This document shows, piece after piece, positions 47,778 through 55,158 of a stretch of 64,000 nt of DNA (position 1 is the first letter of the stretch; each line of letters starts with the position of its first letter). The stretch lies in NCBI GenBank assembly GCA_002430545.1, contig DJCM01000001.1, forward strand, positions 1 to 64,000, given 5' to 3'. The notes beneath the pieces were generated by a model, which searched no databases, had not been told where the DNA came from, and was given only the letters and a program-made list of their open reading frames with translations. The stretch comes from Flavobacteriaceae bacterium UBA5950. Its GTDB lineage: Bacteria; Bacteroidota; Bacteroidia; Flavobacteriales; Flavobacteriaceae. The translations under genes and the position numbers were made by a program.

Positions 47778-48521
47778 ATGAAATCGTTAATCAAATCATT
47801 CGTTATTTTCTTATCATTATTTTTAATTTCGATTGGACATGCCTAATATTGGAAGCACAAAAAAGTGACTGGCAATGGGAATCTAACCACTGAAACAATC
47901 GCAACACCTGCATACAACCATATCAAATCAGTGGGCTTTATGGATGTAAAGCTTGTTCGAGGAAAGGAAGACGAAATTTCAGTGCAAACCGATTAAAACC
48001 TACATGAACGGATTGAAATCAAAGTGTAAAAGAACACCTTGGTTTTAGACATCACAGACAACATTAGTGTACGAACAAAGAAAGGGATACATATCATTGT
48101 TCAATTCGAAGATATAACAGGTGTAAGTTTAATTGGTTCTGGAGACATTTATACAGAAGATATCATTGAGACAAAAGCATTTGAAACTGAGCTTATTGGT
48201 TCTGGAGATATTGATTTGGCAATCCAAGCCTCTACAGCAAAAGCTAAAGTTACAGGCTCTGGCGAGCTGAAACTATCGAAGTCAACAAACGAGCTTTATG
48301 CACAGGTTACAGTAAGTGGTGACTTTGATGGAGGATGGCTAGAGTAGAACCAAACAGAGGTATCTTGCACAGGGTCGGGAGATGCTGTGGTGGTTGCCAA
48401 CAGCAGTTTATATGCCAAAGTCTTTGGTTCTGGTGATGTTGAATACAAAGTGGCACCAAGCGAAAAAGATGTGCGCATATTTGGATCAGGGGATGTCAAC
48501 AAACACACTGGCGACATGTAA
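47778..48521 (+). pseudogene. Head-GIN domain (DUF2807) exported protein with four in-frame stop codons
   Basis: One continuous frame of 247 codons reads as a full-length GIN-domain protein apart from stops at codon 23 (TAA, 47844), 73 (TAA, 47994), 84 (TAA, 48027) and 190 (TAG, 48345). It starts with a signal peptide (MKSLIKSFVIFLSLFLISIGHA). The rest keeps the family layout: VTGNGNLTTETI, HIKSVGFMDVKLVRG, then repeated GSGD turns (LIGSGDIYTED, LIGSGDIDLAI, VTGSGELKLS, CTGSGDAVVV, VFGSGDVEY, IFGSGDVNK). No frameshift is needed. Each stop can arise from one base change of a common codon, such as CAA or GAA. Functional readthrough seems unlikely, but the lack of any indel is notable. Confidence 0.85.
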
Positions 48522-48572
48522 TTCTAGCAAATTGATTTCTCAACGATAAGCACAACACCTCATATTGTTGTA

Positions 48573-48605
48573 CTTGCATAAACGTGCAGGACTTTTTTAT
48601 CTTTG
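48573..48605 (+). promoter_or_regulatory. Promoter of yebC
   Basis: CTTG (48573-48576), a 21-base spacer and TATCTTTG (48598-48605, exact TAnnTTTG). The box ends 5 bases before the ATG at 48611, predicting a leaderless or nearly leaderless message. Confidence 0.5.
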
Positions 48606-48610
48606 CAGTC

Positions 48611-49318
48611 ATGGGAAGAGCGTTTGAGTTTCGCAAAGCAAGAAAAATGAAGCGTTGGACGGCAATGGCCAAAACCTTCACACGCATTGGAAAAGACATT
48701 GCGATGTCTGTCAGAGATGGTGGACCCAATCCAGAAACCAACTCTCGTCTTCGGGCAGTGATTCAAAACGCCAAGGCCGCCAATATGCCAAAAGACAATA
48801 TTGAGCGTGCAATCAAACGTGCATCTGATACGAGTACTGAAATCTACAAAGAAGTACTTTTTGAAGGGTATGGGCCACATGGCATTGCAATTTTAGTTGA
48901 AACTGCGACAGATAACAACAACAGAACTGTTGCCAATATTCGTAGTTATTTTAACAAGTGTAATGGAAATTTAGGCACTTCTGGATCTGTTGAGTTTATG
49001 TTTGATCACACCTGCAACTTTCGAATTTCTCCTGAGGGTTTAGATATAGAGGAACTTGAACTAGAGTTTATCGACTATGGGATTGATGAAGTTTTTATCG
49101 ATGATGATGGGATTTTGCTTTACGCCTCTTTTGAAAATTTTGGTGCCATTCAAAAGGAACTTGAACAACGAAATATTCCCATACTATCTTCAGGCTTTAA
49201 TCGTATCCCCACAACAACCAAATCCCTGTCGCCAGAGCAGTCGGAAGAAGTGGAAAAATTACTTGAGAAAATTGAAGGAGATGATGATGTGCAAAATGTA
49301 TATCACACCATGGTTTAG
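48611..49318 (+). CDS. yebC: YebC/PmpR family DNA-binding protein
   Basis: Member of the TACO1/YebC family, which acts in transcription control or in translation of difficult sequences. The start at 48611 (MGRAFEFRKARKMKRW) gives 235 residues and fits the family; the frame extends upstream without support. Conserved segments: GGPNPETNSRLRAVIQNAKAANMPKDNIERAIKRA, YEGYGPHG-like FEGYGPHGIAILVE, TDNNNRTVANIRS and SGSVEFMF. Its stop shares 4 bases with the convergent kdsB stop. Confidence 0.94.
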   Translation: MGRAFEFRKARKMKRWTAMAKTFTRIGKDIAMSVRDGGPNPETNSRLRAVIQNAKAANMPKDNIERAIKRASDTSTEIYKEVLFEGYGPHGIAILVETATDNNNRTVANIRSYFNKCNGNLGTSGSVEFMFDHTCNFRISPEGLDIEELELEFIDYGIDEVFIDDDGILLYASFENFGAIQKELEQRNIPILSSGFNRIPTTTKSLSPEQSEEVEKLLEKIEGDDDVQNVYHTMV

Positions 49319-50037
49319 GTCATCAGTTTTTTTGCACGTTCGAGGTCTTCAACAGTATCGATTCCCATACCCTCAAATTGAGTTTCAACCATTTGAATTG
49401 TTTTTCCCATTTCCAAGTAGCGAATGGCTTCAATTTTTTCAGCCTCCTCGAGGGGAGTTACGTCATGCTGATAGAAATCGATGAGTGCATTTTTTCGAAA
49501 CGCATACACCCCTACATGCTTATAGACAGTCGCATGATTTTCCTGATTGAACTGGTGAGGAATGGCAGATCGTGAAAAGTACAACGCACGATTGCTCATG
49601 TCTGTGATGACCTTTACAACATTGGGATTGTTGATCTCTTCTGTGATTGGAATCATCAATGACGCCAGATCAATATCTTTATTTTGATCCGACTTAAAAA
49701 TCTCAATTAAAGACGATAACCCCTCTGGACGAATAAATGGCTCATCTCCTTGCACATTGATCACAATGTCAGCTTCTAGGTCAAGAACTGCCTCAGCAAT
49801 GCGATCACTGCCACAGTCATGCTCTTTTTGACTGCGAATCACATTACCCCCAAAGCCCTTGACAACAGATGCAATCTCGTCGCTATCTGTTACAATTATG
49901 ACACGATCAAATAAACCTGATTGACGCACCTTTTCATATGTATGCTGAATCACAGTCTTACCACACAAATCGGCCAAGAGTTTTCCAGGAAAGCGTCTGG
50001 CATCGTATCGTGCAGGAATGGCAGCAATAATTTTCAT
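49315..50037 (-). CDS. kdsB: 3-deoxy-manno-octulosonate cytidylyltransferase (CMP-KDO synthetase)
   Basis: Activates KDO with CTP for lipopolysaccharide inner-core synthesis. 240 residues. Nucleotide-binding N-terminus IPARYDARRFPGKLL (7-21), DSDEIASVVKGFGG, TSxxHxSGTDR-type segment here QKEHDCGSDRIAEA, and the catalytic VNVQGDEPFI. The end FEGMGIDTVEDLERA is typical. It is downstream of the helicase gene with a 19-base gap that contains its own -7 box. Confidence 0.95.
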   Translation of the reverse strand: MKIIAAIPARYDARRFPGKLLADLCGKTVIQHTYEKVRQSGLFDRVIIVTDSDEIASVVKGFGGNVIRSQKEHDCGSDRIAEAVLDLEADIVINVQGDEPFIRPEGLSSLIEIFKSDQNKDIDLASLMIPITEEINNPNVVKVITDMSNRALYFSRSAIPHQFNQENHATVYKHVGVYAFRKNALIDFYQHDVTPLEEAEKIEAIRYLEMGKTIQMVETQFEGMGIDTVEDLERAKKLMT

Positions 50038-50041
50038 ACCA

Positions 50042-50049
50042 CAAAACTA
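50042..50049 (-). promoter_or_regulatory. -7 promoter box directly before kdsB
   Basis: The minus strand reads TAGTTTTG (exact TAnnTTTG) and ends 4 bases before the ATG at 50037, inside the 19-base gap after the helicase gene. It would make kdsB independent of its upstream neighbour, with a leaderless message. Confidence 0.42.
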
Positions 50050-50056
50050 CGATAAA

Positions 50057-51472
50057 TCAATCGTTGATAAAGTCCTCTTCTTTGAACCCAATGAGAAATA
50101 GTTGTTCAGAAGCCCTTGTGATTGCTGTGTATAACCAACGATAATAGTCTAAAGAGGGTCCTTCTGGGAGATATGGCTTTTCGATAAAAACACGTTTCCA
50201 TTGCCCACCCTGTGCTTTGTGACAGGTTAAAGCGTAAGCAAATTTAACTTGTAGAGCATTGAAAAAAGGGTTTTTCTTTACCTCTGTGTATTGTTTGTAT
50301 TTTGGCAAATGTGCATAGTCTTGTCGCACCTTATTGTATAGCTCATTTGACTGCTCATAGGTCAACGCATGGCCTTCGGCATCCAAAGCATCTAAAATCA
50401 AAACAGTGTCGAAAGAATCTTGATCTGGATAATCGACCAACTGCACATGAACCCTTGCAAATCGAAATCCATAAAGCTCCTGAAAAGAGAGGATTCGTAG
50501 CACCTCTATCACATCACCATTGGCGATAAACCCTGCTTGACTTTCAGTAGATAGCCAGAAATAATTGTTTTTCACCACCAACAAAAGATCGCCAACTGCT
50601 AAGTTATTTTCCAAGCTCATAATTTGCGTTCGAATTTGACGATTATACAGATTGGCTCTCTTGTTAGAACGCACAATAATTGTTGTTTCTGTTCGCCCAA
50701 CATCCTTATATCCATCTTCCAATGCGCCCTGAATGTCATACCCATCTTGCAAATGAGTGATATCAGTTTTGCTATGAATGCTGAATTGAAATGGATCAAT
50801 AGTATTGTTATTCATCTGATTTCTCAGGTTTGTTGCATTGAGCAGAATTGCAGACATCGCATCTTGCCGAAGAACCTCAGACAGTTGAGTTTCAACAACA
50901 TCTACTGAAAAATATGACGACAAATAATCTTTATTTAAGGCAGGGCTTAGTTCTTGCTTGACAGGTGGTAACTGAGCAGTGTCTCCTACAAAAACGAGTT
51001 TGCATTGAAACCCTTCATGTGCGTATTGAATGAGGTCTTGCAGCATTGATCCATTTTGAAAAAGTTTGGCTGAAGATTTTTCATCTCCGATCATTGAGGC
51101 TTCATCGACAATAAATACAGCTTTTTTAAACTTGTTTTTTTGAAGTTTAAACTGAATCCCTCCTTGCTTGCCTTGCTGCGCAAAATAAATTCTTTTGTGA
51201 ATGGTAGCTGCTTTGGTTTTGGCATAAGTCGACATCACCTTTGCGGCCCTTCCAGTTGGCGCCATTAATACTGGCTTATACCCTGTTTTTTGAAGGGGCT
51301 TTAGCCAAGATGCGATCATCGTTGTTTTTCCAGTTCCTGCATAGCCTTTTAGTAAAAATATTTTGGAGGATGTGTTGTCGTTTATAAAATCAGAAAACTG
51401 ATTAATTGCTTCGATTTGGTCGGACGTTGGTTTAAACGGAAATTCGTTTAAAATATTCTGCTGGATACTCAT
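50057..51472 (-). CDS. RecD-like ATP-dependent DNA helicase
   Basis: Superfamily 1 helicase of the RecD/Dda type, without RecB/RecC partners here. 471 residues. Walker A GYAGTGKT (43-50), motif Ia APTGRAAKVM, Walker B VDEAS (122-126), motif III VGDTAQLPPV, and C-terminal UvrD_C_2 motif FAYALTCHKAQGGQW with YTAITRA. The role in recombination or repair is inferred from the family. A weaker -7-like sequence (TACATTTA on the minus strand) lies before the start. Confidence 0.88.
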   Translation of the reverse strand: MSIQQNILNEFPFKPTSDQIEAINQFSDFINDNTSSKIFLLKGYAGTGKTTMIASWLKPLQKTGYKPVLMAPTGRAAKVMSTYAKTKAATIHKRIYFAQQGKQGGIQFKLQKNKFKKAVFIVDEASMIGDEKSSAKLFQNGSMLQDLIQYAHEGFQCKLVFVGDTAQLPPVKQELSPALNKDYLSSYFSVDVVETQLSEVLRQDAMSAILLNATNLRNQMNNNTIDPFQFSIHSKTDITHLQDGYDIQGALEDGYKDVGRTETTIIVRSNKRANLYNRQIRTQIMSLENNLAVGDLLLVVKNNYFWLSTESQAGFIANGDVIEVLRILSFQELYGFRFARVHVQLVDYPDQDSFDTVLILDALDAEGHALTYEQSNELYNKVRQDYAHLPKYKQYTEVKKNPFFNALQVKFAYALTCHKAQGGQWKRVFIEKPYLPEGPSLDYYRWLYTAITRASEQLFLIGFKEEDFIND

Positions 51473-51531
51473 AGGTTTGTGTGAGCTGTAAATGTAAGTT
51501 CTTTTCTGCTTTATCTATTCAAAAAAAATTG

Positions 51532-51539
51532 TAGATTTG
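51532..51539 (+). promoter_or_regulatory. -7 promoter box of the DUF3822-rsmD operon
   Basis: TAGATTTG, exact match to TAnnTTTG, 21 bases before the ATG at 51561. This is the divergent region with the helicase gene. Confidence 0.42.
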
Positions 51540-51560
51540 TTTGCATTCAAATTCATAATC

Positions 51561-52211
51561 ATGAAAACCGGTATACAAGCACTACTCTGGATTTTATGTG
51601 TCTTTTTCGCTTATAAAATTTATGACTCCATAAATGGTCCCATTGCATTTAACAACACTAAAACTGAAAGGTACGCGAAAGTCATATCGAAACTCAAAGA
51701 TATTGGAAATGCGCAAGCAGCCCATAAGGATGTATTGGGGTATTACAGCGATAACCTCGATAGTCTTGTCGCTTTCGTAGACACTGCTCAGTACACACTC
51801 ACCCAAAAAAGAGACTCTAGCTACTTGGAGTTTGACAGAGTCTATCGTATCGACATGCTTCGCGAAGTAATTGTCATTGACACCTTAGGATTTGCCTCTG
51901 TGAAAGATTCCTTGTTTGGAGATTCAGAACGTTATAAAAATATGATGTTTATCCCTGTGAAAGGGCAAGAAGACAAACGCTTTACTTTAAATACTGACAT
52001 ACTGGATAACAATGGTTATCGCCTCCCAGTTTTTGAAGTCAAGGTAAGTAAAGACATTATTCTTCACGATCAAGACAAATATTTGGTTGCTCTTGAAAAG
52101 GAAGTGATTTCTGTTGATGGTGTGAATGGCCCTGAAATTATGCTTGGTTCCTTGACCGAAGTTAGTACAAGCGGAAACTGGCCAACGACCTATGACTCAG
52201 CAAAAGAATAA
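51561..52211 (+). CDS. Conserved membrane-anchored protein of unknown function
   Basis: 216 residues. One N-terminal hydrophobic segment (IQALLWILCVFFAYKIYDSI, about 4-23) serves as membrane anchor or uncleaved signal; the rest is soluble, with a KVISKLKDIGNAQAAHKDVLGYYSDNLDSLVAFVDT region that resembles a helical hairpin. I do not recognise a named family. It overlaps the DUF3822 gene by 20 bases and is first in the operon that ends in rsmD. The start is the ATG at 51561; the frame extends to 51537 only by a TTG. Confidence 0.75.
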   Translation: MKTGIQALLWILCVFFAYKIYDSINGPIAFNNTKTERYAKVISKLKDIGNAQAAHKDVLGYYSDNLDSLVAFVDTAQYTLTQKRDSSYLEFDRVYRIDMLREVIVIDTLGFASVKDSLFGDSERYKNMMFIPVKGQEDKRFTLNTDILDNNGYRLPVFEVKVSKDIILHDQDKYLVALEKEVISVDGVNGPEIMLGSLTEVSTSGNWPTTYDSAKE

Positions 52212-53028
52212 TACACATTCTAACAAACAAAATAGACTGTCCATTCTAATCAATCGGAATGGACTTTCTTATTTAATATCTGACGCAGACAATAAAACTA
52301 TTGTTGATCTTTCGTCCCATGATTTCGTTGATCATTCCCCTGAAGAAGAGTTACATCACTTCGTACACAAATATCTCAACGAAAAGAAAATAGTTGAGCA
52401 ATCGTTTTCAGATGTTCGTGTGTGTTTTGTCAATAACCTATCTTCTTTTGTCCCTCTCCCCCTTTTTGACAAAAACAAAAAAGCAACATACCTCGAAAAT
52501 CATGCAGATATCAGAAAACAAGACTATGTGTCGTTTGATGACATATCATCGAACCAAATTGCGAATGTTTACATCCCCTACGTCAACGTAAACAATATGC
52601 TTCTCGAATCATTTGGGAAATTTTCTTATGTGCACTGCAGCAGCTTATTGCTCGAAATTTTATCGAAAGAAAGTCCTGAAAACACCCAACCCTTGTGGTT
52701 TGTTCATCTACAGTATGATTTGGTATATTATTTTTTACTTGTAAAAGGGAAACTCCAATTTTACAATGCCTTCAATTGGACTGATGAAAAAGATATACTA
52801 TATTATACGATGGCAGTTGCCAAAAACAACTCACTTGCGCTCGATCAAACAAACCTATTGATGAGTGGCCAAATTAAAGATGGTGATAAGACACATCAAT
52901 TGTTGTCCAAATACATTCATAAAACCAGCTTCTTCACTCCATCTAACAGGTTGAACAAATTGAGTTCAACACTCTCACATCCTCATACCCATACGTTATT
53001 GACTGAGCTTCCGACATGCGAATTATAG
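52192..53028 (+). CDS. DUF3822 family protein
   Basis: 278 residues, no signal peptide. The pattern (LSILINRNGLSYLISD near the N-terminus, then NIYIPYVNVNNMLLESFGKF-like and WFVHLQYDLVYYFLLVKGKLQFYNAFNW) fits DUF3822, an actin/ASKHA-like fold family found in Bacteroidota. The usual neighbour is rsmD, as here; the two overlap by 13 bases. The function is unknown; the tight coupling suggests a shared role or only shared expression. Confidence 0.8.
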   Translation: MTQQKNNTHSNKQNRLSILINRNGLSYLISDADNKTIVDLSSHDFVDHSPEEELHHFVHKYLNEKKIVEQSFSDVRVCFVNNLSSFVPLPLFDKNKKATYLENHADIRKQDYVSFDDISSNQIANVYIPYVNVNNMLLESFGKFSYVHCSSLLLEILSKESPENTQPLWFVHLQYDLVYYFLLVKGKLQFYNAFNWTDEKDILYYTMAVAKNNSLALDQTNLLMSGQIKDGDKTHQLLSKYIHKTSFFTPSNRLNKLSSTLSHPHTHTLLTELPTCEL

Positions 53029-53558
53029 CTGGCCATCATAAGGGGAGAAGAATAAGAATCCCAAAAAATCTTACTGTTCGGCCGACGACAGATCGTGCAA
53101 AAGAGGCACTCTTTAGCATACTCAATCACAAAATTGATTTTGAATCAACTCACGTCTTAGATCTGTACAGTGGAACTGGGAGTATAGGGTTTGAGTTTTG
53201 TTCAAGGGGCTGCCCATCTGTGACGTCAGTGGACGCAAACCAAGCGTGCGCATTGTTTATTGAAAATACAGCTAAGGGTTTAGGCCTTCCCATTCGATCC
53301 ATTCGCATGACAGCAAAGAATTATCTGAGCAAGTGTGTGAGTGATTTTGACGTCATCTTTGCAGACCCACCTTATGACAATGGCATAGAGGAATTTGAAA
53401 CGATCAAAGCAATCATTGAAACACGAAAACTCCTACGCCCAGATGGTTGGTTTATTTTTGAGCATACAGAGCAAATTGATTTCAGCTCGGATCAGACACA
53501 CAAAGAATCGAGGAAATATGGGAGTTGTTTGTTTAGCTTCTTTCAGTTTACAGACTAA
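53016..53558 (+). CDS. rsmD: 16S rRNA (guanine(966)-N(2))-methyltransferase RsmD
   Basis: Methylates G966 of 16S rRNA. 180 residues. N-terminal MRIIAGHHKGRRIRIP and RPTTDRAKEALFSIL, SAM-binding VLDLYSGTGSIGFE (about 47-60), and the N2-methyltransferase signature FADPPYDNG (about 115-123). Its stop shares 4 bases with the convergent rhomboid gene. Confidence 0.94.
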   Translation: MRIIAGHHKGRRIRIPKNLTVRPTTDRAKEALFSILNHKIDFESTHVLDLYSGTGSIGFEFCSRGCPSVTSVDANQACALFIENTAKGLGLPIRSIRMTAKNYLSKCVSDFDVIFADPPYDNGIEEFETIKAIIETRKLLRPDGWFIFEHTEQIDFSSDQTHKESRKYGSCLFSFFQFTD

Positions 53559-54421
53559 GATTTACCTGCTCGAAACAATAGTTCTTTTTCCTCCTTTGTC
53601 AAGCTTGTATATCCTGACTGACTGATTTTATCAAGGATTGCGTCAATTTTTGCTTGATCGACTTCAGATTTATTTTGTTTGGGTTTTGGTTTTGTTGAGG
53701 TATATACTTTGCGAACCTTGGTTTTTTTGAAAGAAAATAATGATGAAAAATATGAAGCAATATTTGAAATCCATTGCCCTATGTCGTTCCCTCGTGATAT
53801 ATTTCTTTGATAGATATAGCCAGTCATCGCACCACCCAAATGTGCAAGGTGACCCCCAGCGTTACTGACAGGAATTTGAATCAAATCTAACACTACAAAA
53901 AAGAGTCCAATGTAAATCAATTTGATATTGAACACCAATATCCTGACATCTTTATATGGCATATAACTACACATGAAAATAAGTACAGCCATCACCCCTG
54001 CCGATGACCCAATCAATCGAGGTGATTGGCCTTGAAAAGCAGGGAAAAAATTATAGCTTACAACAAAGGTTATTCCTCCAATCAAAACCCCTAAAAAAAA
54101 GGTGTTTATAAAGAGATTGGTTTTGAACAGATTAACCATCATTCGACCTGCAAAATGGAGCAGAATCATATTCCATAATATGTGTCCAAAATCGCCATGA
54201 AAAAAAGCATAGCTTATCAAGGTCCAAGGTCGAAAAAGTAAATCATCAAAGCTGGAGGAGAGTTGAAACCAAGTGAAATACTGATCGAATGGAGCAGAAA
54301 ACAGATAAAAGACAGTTCGAAGTAGAAAAGGCAACACAAAACATGCCACCAAGATGACAATCAGTCGCTCGACCACGCCAAAGGTCTGGTATCGATATTT
54401 CATTTGATCAAAGAAATTCAT
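53555..54421 (-). CDS. Rhomboid family intramembrane serine protease (second copy)
   Basis: 288 residues from ATG 54421, which overlaps the upstream rhomboid stop by 4 bases. About six TM segments. Catalytic serine is in IGSSAGVMAVL and catalytic histidine in GGHLAHLGGAMTGYIY. The L1-loop region reads YAFFHGDFGHILWNMILL. A charged C-terminal cytoplasmic tail (about 235-288, with lysine-rich TKPKPKQNKSEVDQ) follows. Substrates are unknown. Last gene of the mutL operon. Confidence 0.92.
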   Translation of the reverse strand: MNFFDQMKYRYQTFGVVERLIVILVACFVLPFLLRTVFYLFSAPFDQYFTWFQLSSSFDDLLFRPWTLISYAFFHGDFGHILWNMILLHFAGRMMVNLFKTNLFINTFFLGVLIGGITFVVSYNFFPAFQGQSPRLIGSSAGVMAVLIFMCSYMPYKDVRILVFNIKLIYIGLFFVVLDLIQIPVSNAGGHLAHLGGAMTGYIYQRNISRGNDIGQWISNIASYFSSLFSFKKTKVRKVYTSTKPKPKQNKSEVDQAKIDAILDKISQSGYTSLTKEEKELLFRAGKS

Positions 54422-55158
54422 ATATCCCAACGATTATTATTGAACTGTTGTTTTTTCCAATACCACATCATAATGAACCCAGTTAAAGCACCACCAAGAT
54501 GAGCAAAATGAGCGATTGGACCAAGTGAATAGGAGCTAAAACCAAAAAAGAGATCACTGGCGAGAAGAATGGGAACAAAATATTTTGCTTTGATCGGAAT
54601 GGGAAGAAAAATAATCATCAGTTCTGTGTTGGGGAACAAGAAAGCAAAGGCCACAAGTATTCCATATAGCGCCCCCGAAGCACCAACCATTGACATATTA
54701 AATGACGTTAGGAGTTGACTGAGTTCGGCTTGCGAAATGACATTCGACCACACTGTATTGTACTGTTCAGATTGCAATGTCTCTGTCAAAGCAGTTGCAG
54801 AATAACCTGCATCCACGAGTTGCCCCACTACTGTGCTAATTTGAAAATAATTGATCCCCAGTTGAAGTGCTGCTGCCCCAAGACCAGTTGACAAATAAAA
54901 AAACAGAAACTTGTTCCTACCCCACATTTGGGCCAACGTACCCCCAAACATCCAGAGTCCAAACATATTGAAAAGGATATGGTTTATACTTCCATGCATA
55001 AACATATGGGTTACAACTTGCCAAGGTGCAAACTTTGGGTTTTGTGGATAATGCAAAGCGAGTAAATCATATGCTGCATTTCCCAGACTCAAAGAACCCA
55101 AGAAAAACAAAACATTGATAATAATCAGTTGTTTTACAATATCAGGAAGGGATCTCAT
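54418..55158 (-). CDS. Rhomboid family intramembrane serine protease (first copy)
   Basis: 246 residues, about six TM segments. Catalytic serine in VGASGALYGIL and histidine in FAHLGGALTGFIM; the early HMFMHGSINHILFNMFGLWMFG is the typical loop-1/TM2 region of GlpG-like proteins. It starts inside the mutL stop (4-base overlap) and ends inside the next rhomboid start, so mutL and both proteases are translationally coupled. Confidence 0.93.
   Translation of the reverse strand: MRSLPDIVKQLIIINVLFFLGSLSLGNAAYDLLALHYPQNPKFAPWQVVTHMFMHGSINHILFNMFGLWMFGGTLAQMWGRNKFLFFYLSTGLGAAALQLGINYFQISTVVGQLVDAGYSATALTETLQSEQYNTVWSNVISQAELSQLLTSFNMSMVGASGALYGILVAFAFLFPNTELMIIFLPIPIKAKYFVPILLASDLFFGFSSYSLGPIAHFAHLGGALTGFIMMWYWKKQQFNNNRWDI

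Noticed and set aside
48039..48347. A 102-codon ORF opening with TTG that looks like a small stand-alone GSGD-repeat protein
   Set aside because: It is in the same frame as the flanking parts of a full GIN-domain protein and is only the stretch between two in-frame stops, so it is treated as part of the pseudogene.
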